From Anadara kagoshimensis (taxonomy: Eukaryota; Mollusca; Bivalvia; Arcoida; Arcidae), in the NCBI GenBank assembly GCA_021292105.1, contig CM037865.1, positions 67,018,630 to 67,082,629 of the forward strand: a stretch of DNA of 64,000 bases, given 5' to 3'. Positions 1 through 12,194 of this stretch are shown here, piece by piece. A program made the translations under genes and the position numbers. How positions within the stretch are numbered: the first letter of the stretch is position 1; each line of letters begins with the position of its first letter. Under the pieces are notes generated by a model. The model was not told the origin of the DNA. It saw nothing but the letters and a program-made list of their open reading frames with translations, and did no database searches.

Positions 1-218
1 CTTGACAATAATTTTTGTTATCAACTGACCATAATTATAAAGTATTACCCAACTCATTTACATGTATTTACGTTCCACAATTACATGTATAATAAGCATG
101 TGTAACCATACGGAATAAAGAATTGAACTTGATATGTGAAATTTCAAAATTTCATTCCATGCATTACAATCTGACCAAAACTTAATTTATTCAAATGAAT
201 CCCCTTTATTACACATAC

Positions 219-3200
219 CTGATGAGTTACGAGGTCTATTTTTGGACGGATGTGATGCATTATTGTTGTTTTCTAACACATTTGTTTTGGGTTTGGACTG
301 TTCATTGGACTGCTTCTAAAAGTAAAGTTATGATAATCCACTTACAAACTACAATATTTCACTTTTAATTTACATGTATGCATTATACATTTAACAACTG
401 AAAACAAAATAAAAAGTAATCTAAAGTATTAAAATATCTGAAAATTTAATTAAAATTATTGACTGTCAAGACTATTTGTTTTTACTGTTTGTGTATGTGT
501 CAATTTTCAAATTATATACCAAATTTCTTAGTTATAAAAAATAAACCTGATCTAAGATAGAAAATGTATATAATTACATTTTGTAGCCTGTCGTTTCAAA
601 CATTTTTTTGTAAATTTATAATACTGACTGCTGCAACCTCAAAATCAACAAAAAAAAAAAAAAAAAAAAAAATATTTTTAGACTGATATAAATGTTCTGA
701 TTTGTTAAAATTTTCTGATAATATTATCAGACAAAATGTCAGGTACTACTGTGCATAAAGGCTATTTTGAACATGGAATATTGTAAATTACATTTTAATA
801 AAGAATTGCTTGGACAAATTAACAGTGCATATTTATTTACTATTCAGAGACCTAACTAAAAATTATATTTTTGTCAATGCTGCATGTTTTGGTTAACGTC
901 TGTATATAGAAAAAATCACATTTGTGACAGAAAATATGTATTCCAGCTATCCATTTGGGCCCCAAATTACAAGCCAATGTACCTTTTACCTGCGTGATTG
1001 AATCAAGACAATTCACACCTGGACAACCTACATATAACCAATGAGGTACCTAATAGGAGTATTTATACTTAACCATTTTGATTTTATTGAAAAAGTGGCA
1101 AAATTTATGGTATGCACACACTCATATAGACCGATTTAAAAGAAAACATATTTTTTTCCACTTAGGTCTCTCTTTTCTTTGTTGAAATATAATTAAAATG
1201 TTAACAAAAAGATACAAATAAAAATTTAATCGTAATAAATTCATGTTCAAAATAGCCTTTATGGACAGTAGTAATCATTTTAAAGGTTAGACACTTGCGT
1301 ATATTATCTAAAAATAGAATTATATAAAGGTAAGGGTACTTACTATACTCTCACTGAGTCTACGGTTAGATTCAGTAGCATTACATTGATCTTGTGCTAA
1401 TTCAAAGGCTTTTGACACGGTTAATGTTACTGCTTGAGCCTAAAGTAAAGAAATATATAGCAATGTTACAGTTATATGTACTACATATAAATCAGAAATA
1501 CCTACATTTCACTATATGATGTACTGCTTTAGCAATAAATGAGAGATTGACAGAGGTAAACAACCAACAATATATATAATATATATAAGTGTGTGTCTTG
1601 TAAAGAAAGTAAATCATTAATACCTAAATAATATCTGTAATAATAGAACTCAACCATCTCTATTAAGAAATATTCTTTCTTGTTTATAATAATTGGTATA
1701 ATTAATAGCATTGTATGTTTTTGTGGTTTTTGAGCACATTTTAACCATTAAACATTAAGTGCATGCAAACAACCACATGATCAGTGCGATAACATCTATA
1801 TTACCCCAATTCTATAAATTGTAAGGTTAGAGCAATCCAGTTTAATAACGATCTCAATATACTTCATTTTATTCCTTCTTTTACCAAATGAGTTCCGAAG
1901 TACATAGTTAGAAAAGTCAGAAAGACGACCTAATATACTTCATTTTATACTACAAAATCACCAAAAAGTACAACAATGAATGCTGAGACCAACACTGATG
2001 CTTGAAAGCATATAGGGACATAAAATAGTGCTTATTTTCTGCACTTTTGCTAGGCAAACTATAATTACTTGAAACAGCTAATAAATACTGAGATTTCAAA
2101 ATACTTACAATTTTTCTCTTTGCACATAAAAAGGCATGACACACCATTGTTTCATTTACTGTATTACGTGCCATAAATGTAAAAACTTTATCATGAGTTT
2201 TATCTGCTGAACAAAATGATATTCTGAAAAAAAAAAATTACAAGTCATAACTGAAAAGGAATACTATTTCAAAAGTGTCCCCAAACTGACCCTAATTGAG
2301 AAATTCCCAACCATGTCATATGCATGCATGGTCAAATATAATATCTAAACTGCATGCTTATGGACCACAGTGCCTTTCACCACCTAGGTTCGAATCAGGA
2401 CTCTGGACACTCCCACTCGGGACAGATTCCAGTGGGAGAAAGTATGTTAGTTCACTTGCTGAAGGTCAGTGGTCTTCTCTGGGTACTGCAGTTTCCTTTA
2501 TCATCCATGAACTAACTGCCTTGATGTTCCAAGGGTTTTCCCTTGCATCCTTTATTTGGGAGTCCTTAGGACTCCCAGCGCAATTTTACAGGGGTGCTTA
2601 GCCAAGATTTGGGAGTCAAATTTATATCTGTCATTTTCCGACATTACAGTTTTGTGTGTTAGATCAAATTGTTTGTGTAAAACAGGAACCTTGTTTTTTA
2701 TTCTCAACTCAAAGACTCGCAAGAAATTGGCTTTTCAGTTTCATACCACTATCGTGATCACCGGGATTATTAATTACAGGATTGTCGAAGAAGGAAAAAG
2801 TTTTCTGCTGCCACGGTATGTGGTTAATAACAATGATACAAGGTCACAAAAACACTTCATACTTGCGCTTTACTAAAATGAAATAGGACAATCTGAGTCA
2901 AACAAGCGTTTGTCAACTATAAATAGCATTTAAACATTACTGCCGATATAGATCTGTTCAGACTGAAAAAATATTTATAGCCCAGCATGGATTTAATTTT
3001 TGCGTCCCATGGGATGCACAGAATATTTCTGGGGGTCCATGCGAAAAACTTGCGTCAGATATGCGAGAAAACCCGGTACCCGAGAGAATCTTGACTGGAA
3101 CACAAAATTCCATTACCTCAATTAATTCAAGAATTGGAAAAAATCTTAAAATATGGACATTTTTAATTTACCTGTATATTGTTATATCATCTATCAATTC

Positions 3201-6200
3201 TTTAGATACCATGTCAGTGATTTTTATTCCATGTGGCGATATTGTTATAGCAACCTTCTGTAGTTTTTTACCCATGGCTTTTGCCTGTAAAATAAAATAA
3301 ATTAATCTAAATATTCATACATCTGGGGAAACAACACAAAAAATTATATTCCTTATTTTAAAAATAATAAATTTCTTGCCAACACTATATGCACTGACTT
3401 GGGATTACCGGGTAGTTACACATGGCCTCATACCTTCCTTGTACATGTACTACTGATTTTTTTCTAGTTACAGTTTATGTTTTCAAGAAGGAATCTTAAC
3501 TCTTATATTTTCCTGTCGACAAAAGGCAGTTTAAATGCAAATGAGTTATTTAATATGAAAAATTAAATATTCATGAACTCTTTATTTTGGACATTGTACT
3601 AAGGTGATATAATGGTCAAGGTAGCAGGAAACTATGTTTCCATTCCTGGTAGCCAAAATCGCCATTGGCTACTAATTTCTGAGGAATTCTTTCAAAAAGT
3701 AACCTATTTTAGCAAATTTGTGGAAAAATACTTTAAAAAGGACTATATTTTCACAAATTTTGGAAATTTGGCTACTAATTATTTTAAATTTATGGAAACC
3801 TAGAGGAAAACATAAAACCCTTGTAGATGTTAAGGACAGGTGTATTTGGCTCTCAAAAAACAGTTTTAGTTTCATACTTGCTGCTTACTTATTTATTTTA
3901 TTATTAAAATTTATCTTCTTGAAAATTTACTGAAAGGGCTGTAAATGAAGTGGTCAACACCAATGTTATATTTTTTCATCAAATCTTCACTTTTACATTA
4001 ATATATATGTATTAACTTGTTTCTGTTAAAACATTTTCAAGTGGTTTTAGTTTAGATATATCTTCTGTATAAATTTGATATACAATTTATAAATGTGAGG
4101 GCTAGAACCTTAATACGTCTACCATGACTGTATACAGTAGATAATAAAGTAGCTATAAACCTGCTTCCTGTTACATAACAGTAATTATACAGTTAATTAT
4201 AAAACAAAGTATATATTACTTCTTGTTTCTAGGTACTTCCTTTTTCTTCTAACCCCGGAAAGTACTTATAAAAGTTTGATAACACTTTAAAATAGGTCCA
4301 TACAACAACCAATAAGAGGGTGAAAAATCATGACATTTCAAATCATGACAACTTAAGCTAGATAGGAGGTGCTTACACTTCCGGATCACCCATCCTCACT
4401 TCCCTGTTGGATGTTCAAGCGCTTTACTTGATTTGCAAGTTTTCAAAGTTTTTACTGTGATTTGGATATGGAGCAGTATGTTTGTTTTTGATTCTCTTAT
4501 CAATGCTGTTATAAACTTCCACGATTGTCATATCTGATATGATCTCAAATATATACATGTATTGTGTTTCATGTTGGATATATTGAGTCTTTGGATCTTT
4601 TCTTAAGAATTAATTTCATAACTTTTTTATACCAAGTCTGAGACCTCATCATTATTGTAGCTACTTGTAGACATGGTTACCTTGCATTGCAGATCATATA
4701 TCACGTACATAAAATCATCTAAATACATGTGTCAACATCACAGTAGACAACATTCACACTGTTAGTGTTATTTAAAAGTACATCACAGCAGATACTGATA
4801 AGCCCTGACAATTTCCTATATTTGCCCAATCATTATCCAACATTAAAATAAATCAGATATACTCAAGTGTCAGTGTCTGTGCATGTCATACATGTACTCT
4901 ATGTTCATAGGTCCTATCAGCAAAGTTTGAAGTATTTTTAAAGTTTTACTTTAATTTTACATGACTAAGCAGTCGTTTCGGAATACGATTTTTAATTAGT
5001 AGTGCTTAGATCAAAATTGTGAAACCAAATTTTTTTCAGTTTCAATATAAAAAATAACCAGGATACAGATAAAATAGTTACCATGGAAATTATATTTTGT
5101 ACAGCCTTTGAACTAGCCCCATTTCCGTAACTTTCCCCGTCATTTGCCTCTTCTACTAGGGTTTGACCAATGTACTTCATATAAAATGTTATACCATCAT
5201 TGACTGCCTCCTTGTTCTCACTCCATCCTTCTCCTAGTTCTGAAATATAATAACAGGGCGAATTTTAAGGATTTGTTCTTATACAAAAATAAAGGCCAGG
5301 CTTTCACAAACATTGCTTTACTAGGAATTGGGTCCAAATAACAAAATCTTTCTTAACTTGGACAAGGTGTTTGCCAAATTTAAAAATTTAAATCTGGCTC
5401 AGACCCAAAATTGATCTCTAATTTTTTTATTCCATTAGATCTTTTTACATTTGCACCATTCACAAATTTAATGGTCCAATGAACACAACCTCGCCTAAGT
5501 GCAGTGGTCTGGGACCTACAAACAGTAGGCTCTAACTGCAACTGCTGATTTGACTGACCAGTGTGTTTTGATATCATACCAGAAATATTCTCTATAGGAA
5601 TTTAGGATAATATTATAAATATAATACACATATGTATTTAAAAGTATATTTTATTCAGTTAGATAGTTTCTCTCCTATGTTTGGTCTGTTTGTTCTGTCT
5701 GACTCACACACAACAACTAGGCCTATCATGCGACTAGCTCCAGACTTATCTTGGGGCCACACTTGTTACTTCAAAATCTTCTGAATAAAACAAGAGGCCC
5801 ATGGGCCTGATATGCTCACCTGATAACTAATGGCTAGCTGATAAGTTTAAAGAACACATAAATACTAAACCCCATTGACTTTTTTCTTTACATCATGATA
5901 ACCATTGTATCAATACCTACAACATTCTAATATACATGCCTATACAAAAATGTTATAGTTTTCGAGATAATTAACCATTTTGGTATTGTTTTGCATCAGT
6001 GACCTTGACCTTTGAACCCATGACCTTTTTCTATACATCAAAATGATCGTTGTATCAATACCTACAACATTCTAATATACAAGCTATAAAAAAAGTTTAT
6101 AGTTTTCGAGATAATTAACCATTTCGGTATTGTTTTGCATCTGTGACCTTGACCCTTGAACCCATGACCTTTTTCTATACATCAAAATGATCGTTGTATC

Positions 6201-7946
6201 AATACCTACAACATTCTAAATATATGCCTATACAAAAAGTTTATAGTTTTTGAGATAATCAACCATTTTGGTATTGTTTTGCATCTGTGACCTTGACCTT
6301 TGAACCCATGACCTTTTTCTATACATCAAAATGATCGTTGTATCAATACCTACAACATTCTAATATACATGCCTATACAAAATGTTTATAGTTTTCGAGA
6401 TAATTAACCATTTTGGTTTTGTTTCGCATCTGTGACCTTGACCTTTGAACCCATGACCTTTTTCTATACATCAAAATGATCATTGCATCGATACCTACAA
6501 CATTCTAATATATATGCCTATACAAAATGTTTATAGTTTTCGAGATAATTAACCATTTCGGTATTGTTTCGCATCTGCGACCTTGACCTTTGAACCCATG
6601 ACCTTTTTCTAGACATCAAAATGATTGTTGTATCAATACCTACAACATTCTAATATACATGCCTATACAAAAAGTTTATAGTTTTCGAGATAATTAACCA
6701 TTTCAGTATTGTTTCACATCTGTGACCTTGACCTTTGAACCCATGACCTTTTTCTATACATCAAAATGATCGTTGTATCAATACCTACAACATTCTAATA
6801 TACATGCCTATACAAAATGTTTATAGTTTTTTAGATAATTAACCATTTCGGTATTGTTTCGCATCTGTGACCTTGACCTTTGAACCCATGACTTTTTCTA
6901 TACATCAAAATGATCGTTGTATCAATACCTACAACATTCTAATATACATGCCTATACAAAATGTTTATAGTTTTTAGATAATTAACCATTTCGGTATTGT
7001 TTCGCATCTGTGACCTTGACCTTTGAACCCATGACCTTTTTCTATACATCAAAATGATCGTTGTATCAATACCTACAACATTCTAATATACATGCCTATA
7101 CAAAAAGTTTATAGTTTTCGAGATAATAATTATAATCAGAGGTAAAAAAAATTAGGTCACGACCTTCACAATCGACCTTGACCTCATTTTGAAGATACTA
7201 ACAAGAAGATGTCGAAACTGAAAACCCTATGTCATTATCTGGTCAAATAGTCAAGTTATAACAGTTTGAAGCTATTTTACGATTTTTTCAAAATTAAACG
7301 CAAAAACGCGTAACCTATTTTTTATCCGAATTTCACAAAATGAACAAACTATAGGCTTAAGACCCTAGAGAAGCCAAATATCACATCAGATTTTTTCTCC
7401 AATCATTGGTTTTGGAGAAGAAGATTTTTTAAGATTTTTGCACCCCTAGGTCACCTTGACCTAGTTATGGTAGCCATAGCAACGCCACGAACAAATCTGA
7501 ATTGCACCGGCCCATATATACTTCTGACAAAGTTTCATTAAAAACTGTCCAGTAGTTTCAGAGGAGAAGTCGAAAATAGGTGTTAACGACGCACACACGC
7601 ACACACGCACACACGCACACACGCACATACACACGCTGCGCTATGCCATAAGCTCACATGACCTTCGGTCAGGTGAGCTAAAAAACTCCACTACATAGGA
7701 GCATTATGTAATTAAAACAAATATTAAGACAAGGACAATCCTGTGATATTAACAATAGGAGCAAATTTGTGTTTTGTCGCCAAGCCCAAAAATCCCATTC
7801 ATAAATTTACAGGTGTAAATATTTCCGATAGTAGGGTAACAACATAAAACCACAATTTTAAACTTACTCGTATGGCGGGATTTCTTGTTCGACTGTTCAC
7901 GGAACAAATTTGGACTCTTTCTCATAGCTCGACGTAAAACTTCCAT
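219..7946 (-). CDS. LDLRAP1: Low-density lipoprotein receptor adapter protein 1 (ARH), 5' six coding exons, C-terminus off the window
   Basis: Coding exons read on the minus strand are 7946-7868, 5239-5082, 3284-3172, 2223-2109, 1439-1344 and 315-219. Each internal boundary has an AG acceptor and GT donor, and phases join without a break (79+158+113+115+96+97 bases, 219 codons plus one base). The start is the ATG at 7946, opening MEVLRRAMRKSPNLF, comparable to the short basic leader of vertebrate ARH. Residues about 30-185 form a PTB/PID domain: RHTKLGEGW, then FYMKYIGQTLVEE, KAMGKKLQKVAITISPHGI, YRISFCSADKTHDKVF, CHAFLCAKRKIAQAVTLTV, AFELA. In the known family this domain binds the NPxY motif in LDL-receptor tails, while a clathrin box and AP-2-binding segment lie nearer the C-terminus. 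Those last parts (human protein about 308 aa) would lie left of base 219, where a GTATGT donor ends the last visible exon. That exon (KQSNEQSKPKTN onward) is polar and linker-like. GULP/CED-6 is the nearest alternative family; the CHAFLCAKRK and SFCSADKTHDKVF segments favour ARH. Confidence 0.9.
650..672. repeat. Poly-A run
   Basis: An uninterrupted run of about 23 A lies in an LDLRAP1 intron (316-1343). The rest of this intron is AT-rich and shows no coding signal. Confidence 0.9.
2368..2560 (+). mobile_element. tRNA-derived SINE-like relic in LDLRAP1 intron
   Basis: The segment has a good RNA polymerase III B-box-like string (TAGGTTCGAATCAGG, near 2388) followed by GTGGTCTTCTCTGGGTACTG and GTTTCCTTTATCATCC. 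That resembles the GGGTACTCCGGTTTCCTCC block common in animal SINE bodies. No clean A box or target-site duplication is visible, so the boundaries are approximate. It lies between exons 2223-2109 and 3284-3172. An almost perfect palindrome (GGGAGTCCTTAGGACTCCC, 2558-2576) follows. Confidence 0.5.
4365..4412 (-). repeat. Copy 1 of a dispersed GGAAGTGAGG...TCCGGAA motif
   Basis: Read on the minus strand this contains AGGGAAGTGAGG, TGATCCGGAAG, then TAAGCACCTCCT. The same order of blocks occurs at 21985-22035, 41645-41702 and 61738-61795 on the plus strand. It sits in the LDLRAP1 intron between exons 5239-5082 and 3284-3172. Family and function are unknown. Confidence 0.6.
5789..7680. mobile_element. 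Non-autonomous repeat element with inverted ends, filling most of LDLRAP1 intron 1
   Basis: The left end reads AAGAGGCCCATGGGCC then GCTCACCTGA. The right end reads TCAGGTGAGCTAAAAA, so GCTCACCTGA and TCAGGTGAGC form short inverted ends. Inside are a tandem array of about 145-bp units and, near 7590-7625, an ACGCAC microsatellite. No ORF of note is present. The ends resemble a very abundant bivalve repeat family (recognised from general knowledge, not a search). A second end of the same family, inverted, is at 60535-60570. Confidence 0.7.
5880..7125 (+). repeat. Eight-copy tandem array, unit about 145 bp, with GTGACCTTGACCTTTGAACC
   Basis: The marker GTGACCTTGACCTTTGAACC, or a one-base variant, begins at 5999, 6143, 6287, 6432, 6577, 6722, 6867 and 7010, giving a 143-145 bp period. 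Between markers the conserved text includes CTATACATCAAAATGATCG, CCTACAACATTCTAATATA and GTTTATAGTTTTCGAGATAA. Copies differ by only a few bases, so the array is fairly young or homogenised. The array is inside the repeat element in LDLRAP1 intron 1. Confidence 0.92.
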
Positions 7947-8372
7947 GTTTATCCTTCAAAAACTCAAAAACATGAAAAATTCGACCTAAATGGTTGAACC
8001 TACTGTCGTGTATTGTGCCATATATGGGTGGCATGGGCGGTGATTTGTGCAGAATCAGGCGAGCAAATGGTCCAATAAGACACACGTGTCAAAGGTCATC
8101 GCATCTGGGTCAAATAATTATATTCATGGCAATAAGGAAAAGTGCCGTGCAGATCAATCGCTTTATCGACTCAGATGCATGATCATTATTAACCCGAAAA
8201 TCATCTTACATGAATTATCTCCACTTATTTTTGACATTTCCGTTTTTCCCGCACAAAATAGTATTATTATAACAGCATTTATTTTACAACTAGGTTCTCC
8301 TCATCAGTAGTGCTAGGACTAGTGGACCAAAATTATGAAACTTTTTTTTCACTAAAGGAGTTGAAAAGAATT
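7947..8372. other. 5' flank of LDLRAP1, no TATA box recognised
   Basis: This is the stretch between the LDLRAP1 start codon and the inverted-array element upstream. It is less AT-rich than its surroundings and has scattered CpG. No TATA box or second gene is visible; the short overlapping ORFs here look like chance. The 5' UTR and promoter of LDLRAP1 are expected here, but the start site cannot be placed. Confidence 0.4.
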
Positions 8373-9245
8373 CTGGTCAACTCGCCCCCTAACCAATTCG
8401 CCCCCTTCCAACTCGCCCCCACTATATACCAACTCGCCCCCATGCTAACTCGCCCCATTACCAACTCGCCCCCACTTATTTTAAAGTCAACACCAACTCG
8501 CCCCCAACTTATACCAACTCGCCCCAATATATATAATAATTAAAAAATAATGAACAGAATAAAAATTTATTATTATGATTATAATAATCATAATAATTAA
8601 TTTTTATTCTGTTCATTAAAAAATTAATTTTTGCATTTTCCCGTGTTTATTGTTTGTACAATCCATCAAACAACGTTGTCACAGTGAACTTAATTTGTTG
8701 TTGTTGTTTTTTAAATATTATAATAATAATAATAATAATAACAATTATCGGCACATTTTATCACCGGAAATTGCCGTGTGTTGACAGTGTTTTATGGCTT
8801 AGTGTGAATTTATGCAAACATGTTTATTTTGACTAAACGATACACAAGCAGTTTACGGGACATGTGTGCACTATGATCACATGACCTTTGGCTTCGTTTT
8901 CATTTTCGAAAGTTCAAAAGATATTCAAAGAAAAATATTTTGACCAATAAAATTATCGACAACGATTTCAGATACATGTATAAATGTGCTGAGATTAGAA
9001 ATGAAATTCATAAAACGTTACAATGGACACGGCAAGGTTCACTTATGTGGTCATTTCTGGAGTGTGTTTAGTGCAGTATTTTTGTTTTACGCCACAGTCA
9101 AGATTCTTTCATTTCATAGTCAGGGGGCGAGTTGGTAACGTCAAGGGGGCGAGTTGGTAATGTCAAGGGGGCGAGTTGGTAGGGGGCGAGTTGGTTAGGG
9201 GGCGAGTTGGTAGGGGGCGAGTTGGTTAGGGGGCGAGTTGACCAG
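8373..9245. mobile_element. Element bounded by inverted arrays of CAACTCGCCCC
   Basis: The left end (8373-8527) reads CTGGTCAACTCGCCCCC and continues with about eight copies of CAACTCGCCCC separated by short variable AT-rich spacers. The right end (9121-9245) is its inverse, about seven copies of GGGGGCGAGTTGGT ending CGAGTTGACCAG. The interior of about 590 bp has no coding potential and holds a 71-bp palindrome. The structure matches a non-autonomous DNA element whose terminal inverted repeats are made of short tandem repeats. No target-site duplication is evident. Confidence 0.75.
8548..8618. repeat. Near-perfect 71-bp AT-rich palindrome
   Basis: TAATGAACAGAATAAAAAT at 8548 is matched by its inverse at the 8618 end, and the middle ATTATTATGATTAT is matched by ATAATCATAATAAT. 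It can fold as a hairpin with almost no loop. It lies inside the CAACTCGCCCC-bounded element. Confidence 0.85.
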
Positions 9246-11459
9246 CTTTCGTTGAAAAATATCAAAAAGATTAAAATATATTTAACCAAATTCAGTTTAC
9301 AGTAGGAAATACTTGAGGCAGTGTACCTTAGTTTTTTCCAATATAATTGTTTTCAGATCATACGGTTACAGCAAATTTAGACAGTAGCACATTTCTGAAT
9401 AAGTTTTTTCAGAAACAAATCTTGAAATAATAATGGTAAACCAACATGATATAAAATGACTTGGCTAAATATGTTTTTCTCTTATAACTGGTATCTGAAA
9501 TTTGACTAATTTTATTGGTTCTCAAACTTACAAGTATATCATTTTTAAGTTTTCAAGCTTATGACTACTGCATTCTGTATTTAAATCTCGACGATGATTT
9601 TGAAAATATGCTCCTGTTATGCTGTTTATATATCCAAGTTACCGTGAAATCTCATTGAATGCACTTGAAAAATGGCCCAGAAAGTTGTTAAGAAAATGCG
9701 GTTTCGACCAGAAATATGAATTTCCCTATGTAAGTCTACAGAACTTACTAAGTCATAACACGCATGGATCACTGGGCTTCTGGTAAAACTCAGAACCCAA
9801 ACAAGGCAAACACATCGAATATGACCCATCCATGAGGCCACTATAAGAGCTGGTTCTTCTTAGTAAATGATATAAAGTTTGATCATGCATGTAGCAGAGA
9901 AAGCGTATTAAACATTCTCCGATATACCAGTGATTGGTAATGTTATGGGTTGTCTACAATCTAATAGTGATCTGATAATATATTTCGTATGATACGAAAC
10001 GAAACAAAATCAATGGTGAGGGTAGTAAAATTGCTTTTCTGTAAGACCATCATTCTAACAATTCTGTATTATATAGCGAGGCATTTGGCCTGGAAACATG
10101 AAAAGAAATCAAATATGGTGGAGAATCCAGGATAAAATTGGTTACAATACATTAGAAGTATATTTATGACAAATATTCAATTAGCATATCATCGAGAGGA
10201 GTTTCAGTCACTTCTCAGGAAAACAAATGTTGAATAATGATATGTTTTATGTACTAAACAAATGTTTGAAAAACAAAAGCGAGATATACGTATCTGCAAC
10301 CAGCCATTACTTACCAATTCTCTGGTGTGCCTGTACAGCACATAAATCATCCAACAACATTTACATCCATTATGTACAGTCCTGTATCTTATAATAACCT
10401 TCTAGCAGTAATAAACAGTAATGTTAAGTTTCTGATGTACTTCTCCATGTTATTTAAACTGAGTTATCCAAGTTACCATTCCTTTTGCTGTGATATCAAT
10501 ATGAACATTTCTTCAAATGTTGGAAACAATATTGCACTGTCTTAATTTCCATGATATTTGCCCTTACAGGCTCTTCCCTGTTTGGCATCACTTCACTCAT
10601 CTTATTTTTTAACCTAAGGTACATATATTCTTAAAACATCCTTAATCGAGATTTTTTCTTATACCTTCAAACAACACAAACCAGAGAACTGCCTTTACAT
10701 TGCCCACACCCCTTCTCATTTTTTTAACCATTTGGCTAAAAAATGCGGGTTTTAGACAAGAATAAATGGTTGATGAAATAAACCTGTGTGTTCCCTATAT
10801 AAATATACTTGTTGACAATACATATTTAAATTAAAGGTCAAGCAGACAGGTTAATGTCGTTTGCCTATATATGATCAGATTTTAGAGTAAATACAATGTA
10901 CCAGTTCTCTGATTTCATGAACTAATTTTGAATTTCTATATAAACGAGAATTAAAAATTACACGACATTACCATGAGCTCTCTTTATAATAATGACCAAT
11001 GACATTTTATTGCAATCAAGCTTATGAGTGGAGTGATGGTATTTACATCCAAGAAATATTGAGAAGGTCCGTTCTGGGATAGTGGAGGTTTCAAGAGTAC
11101 CAATAGAAGATAATTTACCTTTGACAAGCGAGGAACTGACAAACTTTCTCAGACAAGGACCTGGCCAAGTGGGATTGAAATCTTAGGGGGTTAGAGCCAC
11201 TATAATCTGTAAGTGCATGTTTTATACACATTTGTATATACATCAGCTCAAGCTTATGTTTAAACTAAATTTGTTTACTTTGTGTAAGAAACTAAATTAG
11301 AAATCATTGTGCAGTTTAGGAAAGAATATTTGTTTGAAAATCAAGAAATCCATGGCCAATGCGTTGTTTTTAAAGTACATTCACAGAATAGGAAAAGTCC
11401 CCAGTTTAAGCATTATGGCTGCACCTCTGTGAAGACATATTAAATGAAACTAGAACTGT
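9246..11459. other. Intergenic stretch, no gene seen
   Basis: This lies between the upstream element of LDLRAP1 and a repeat near 11.5 kb. Short ORFs at 9626-9841 and 10327-10545 have no recognisable domain, no splice context and no similarity I can name. I see no RNA gene and no clear repeat family. Confidence 0.5.
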
Positions 11460-11618
11460 CTCTGAAAGAGGCTAATACCAAGTTTGATAATCCTAGGTGC
11501 TACGGTTCAAAAGTTCTGTTCTGGACACGAAGCGGGACAGACGGACAGACGGACGGACAGACAGACGGACAAGGTAATTCCTATATACCCCCCAAACTTC
11601 GTTTGCCGGGGGTATAAC
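11460..11618. mobile_element. Dispersed-repeat end with GGACAGACGG microsatellite and GGGGGTATAA terminus
   Basis: CTAGGTGCTACGGTTC is followed by a run of GGACAGACGG repeats, then CCTATATACCCCCC, AAACTTCGTTTGCC and GGGGGTATAA. This closing block resembles a common bivalve repeat. A related left end with TATACCCCC and GGGGGGTATAT is at 29521. The element boundary on the left is approximate. Confidence 0.55.
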
Positions 11619-11729
11619 TAGTGAATACAGTAATAAGGTTCTCCTGAACATATTAGTATAAATCAGAAATGACATGATTGATCAATGTTTATTTAAACAT
11701 AAAAAATAATTCCACATGATTTGCTAGTT

Positions 11730-11731
<2 letters not shown>

Positions 11732-11772
<41 letters not shown>
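11732..11772. repeat. (AC)n microsatellite
   Basis: About 20 uninterrupted AC dinucleotides lie downstream of GTF2E1. Confidence 0.97.
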
Positions 11773-11774
<2 letters not shown>

Positions 11775-12194
11775 TCTTTCTTTGATTATAATCATACATA
11801 TACACATGTACTGTAAAACTTCCAATTTACAGGTTTTTTTGTTAATGGCAATTTTGCCATCAATTCAAATTCAATATCACCATATCCAACAGCCAAAAAA
11901 GAGAAATCTGATCTTCAAAAGTGGAATGTCAAAGCTGAAGTTTAATACATTTTGAATAATCTAAGCTTCACTGTCACAGATTTATCAATCAACAAAGTGT
12001 TGCATCAACGTCTCTTCATACACTTATGAATCCTATCATGTTTGAATTATAAATCAACATATTTATTGCAAGTCTTTATCAGATCAATCACACATATCCA
12101 AATGTCATGTTGATTCATAAATGAATTTTGACAGTAAAGATGTTTCTACAAATGTTATTTTTACAACTATGTCCTTTGTAGGTTCCTTTAACTT

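Noticed and set aside
2296-2876. Two overlapping plus-strand ORFs as a gene antisense to LDLRAP1
   Set aside because: They overlap a SINE-like repeat and a palindrome, have no domain, and lie inside an intron.
8030-8060. Sterol regulatory element upstream of LDLRAP1
   Set aside because: The minus strand reads AAATCACCGCCCATG, which only loosely resembles the SRE consensus; one weak match in 400 bp is not evidence.
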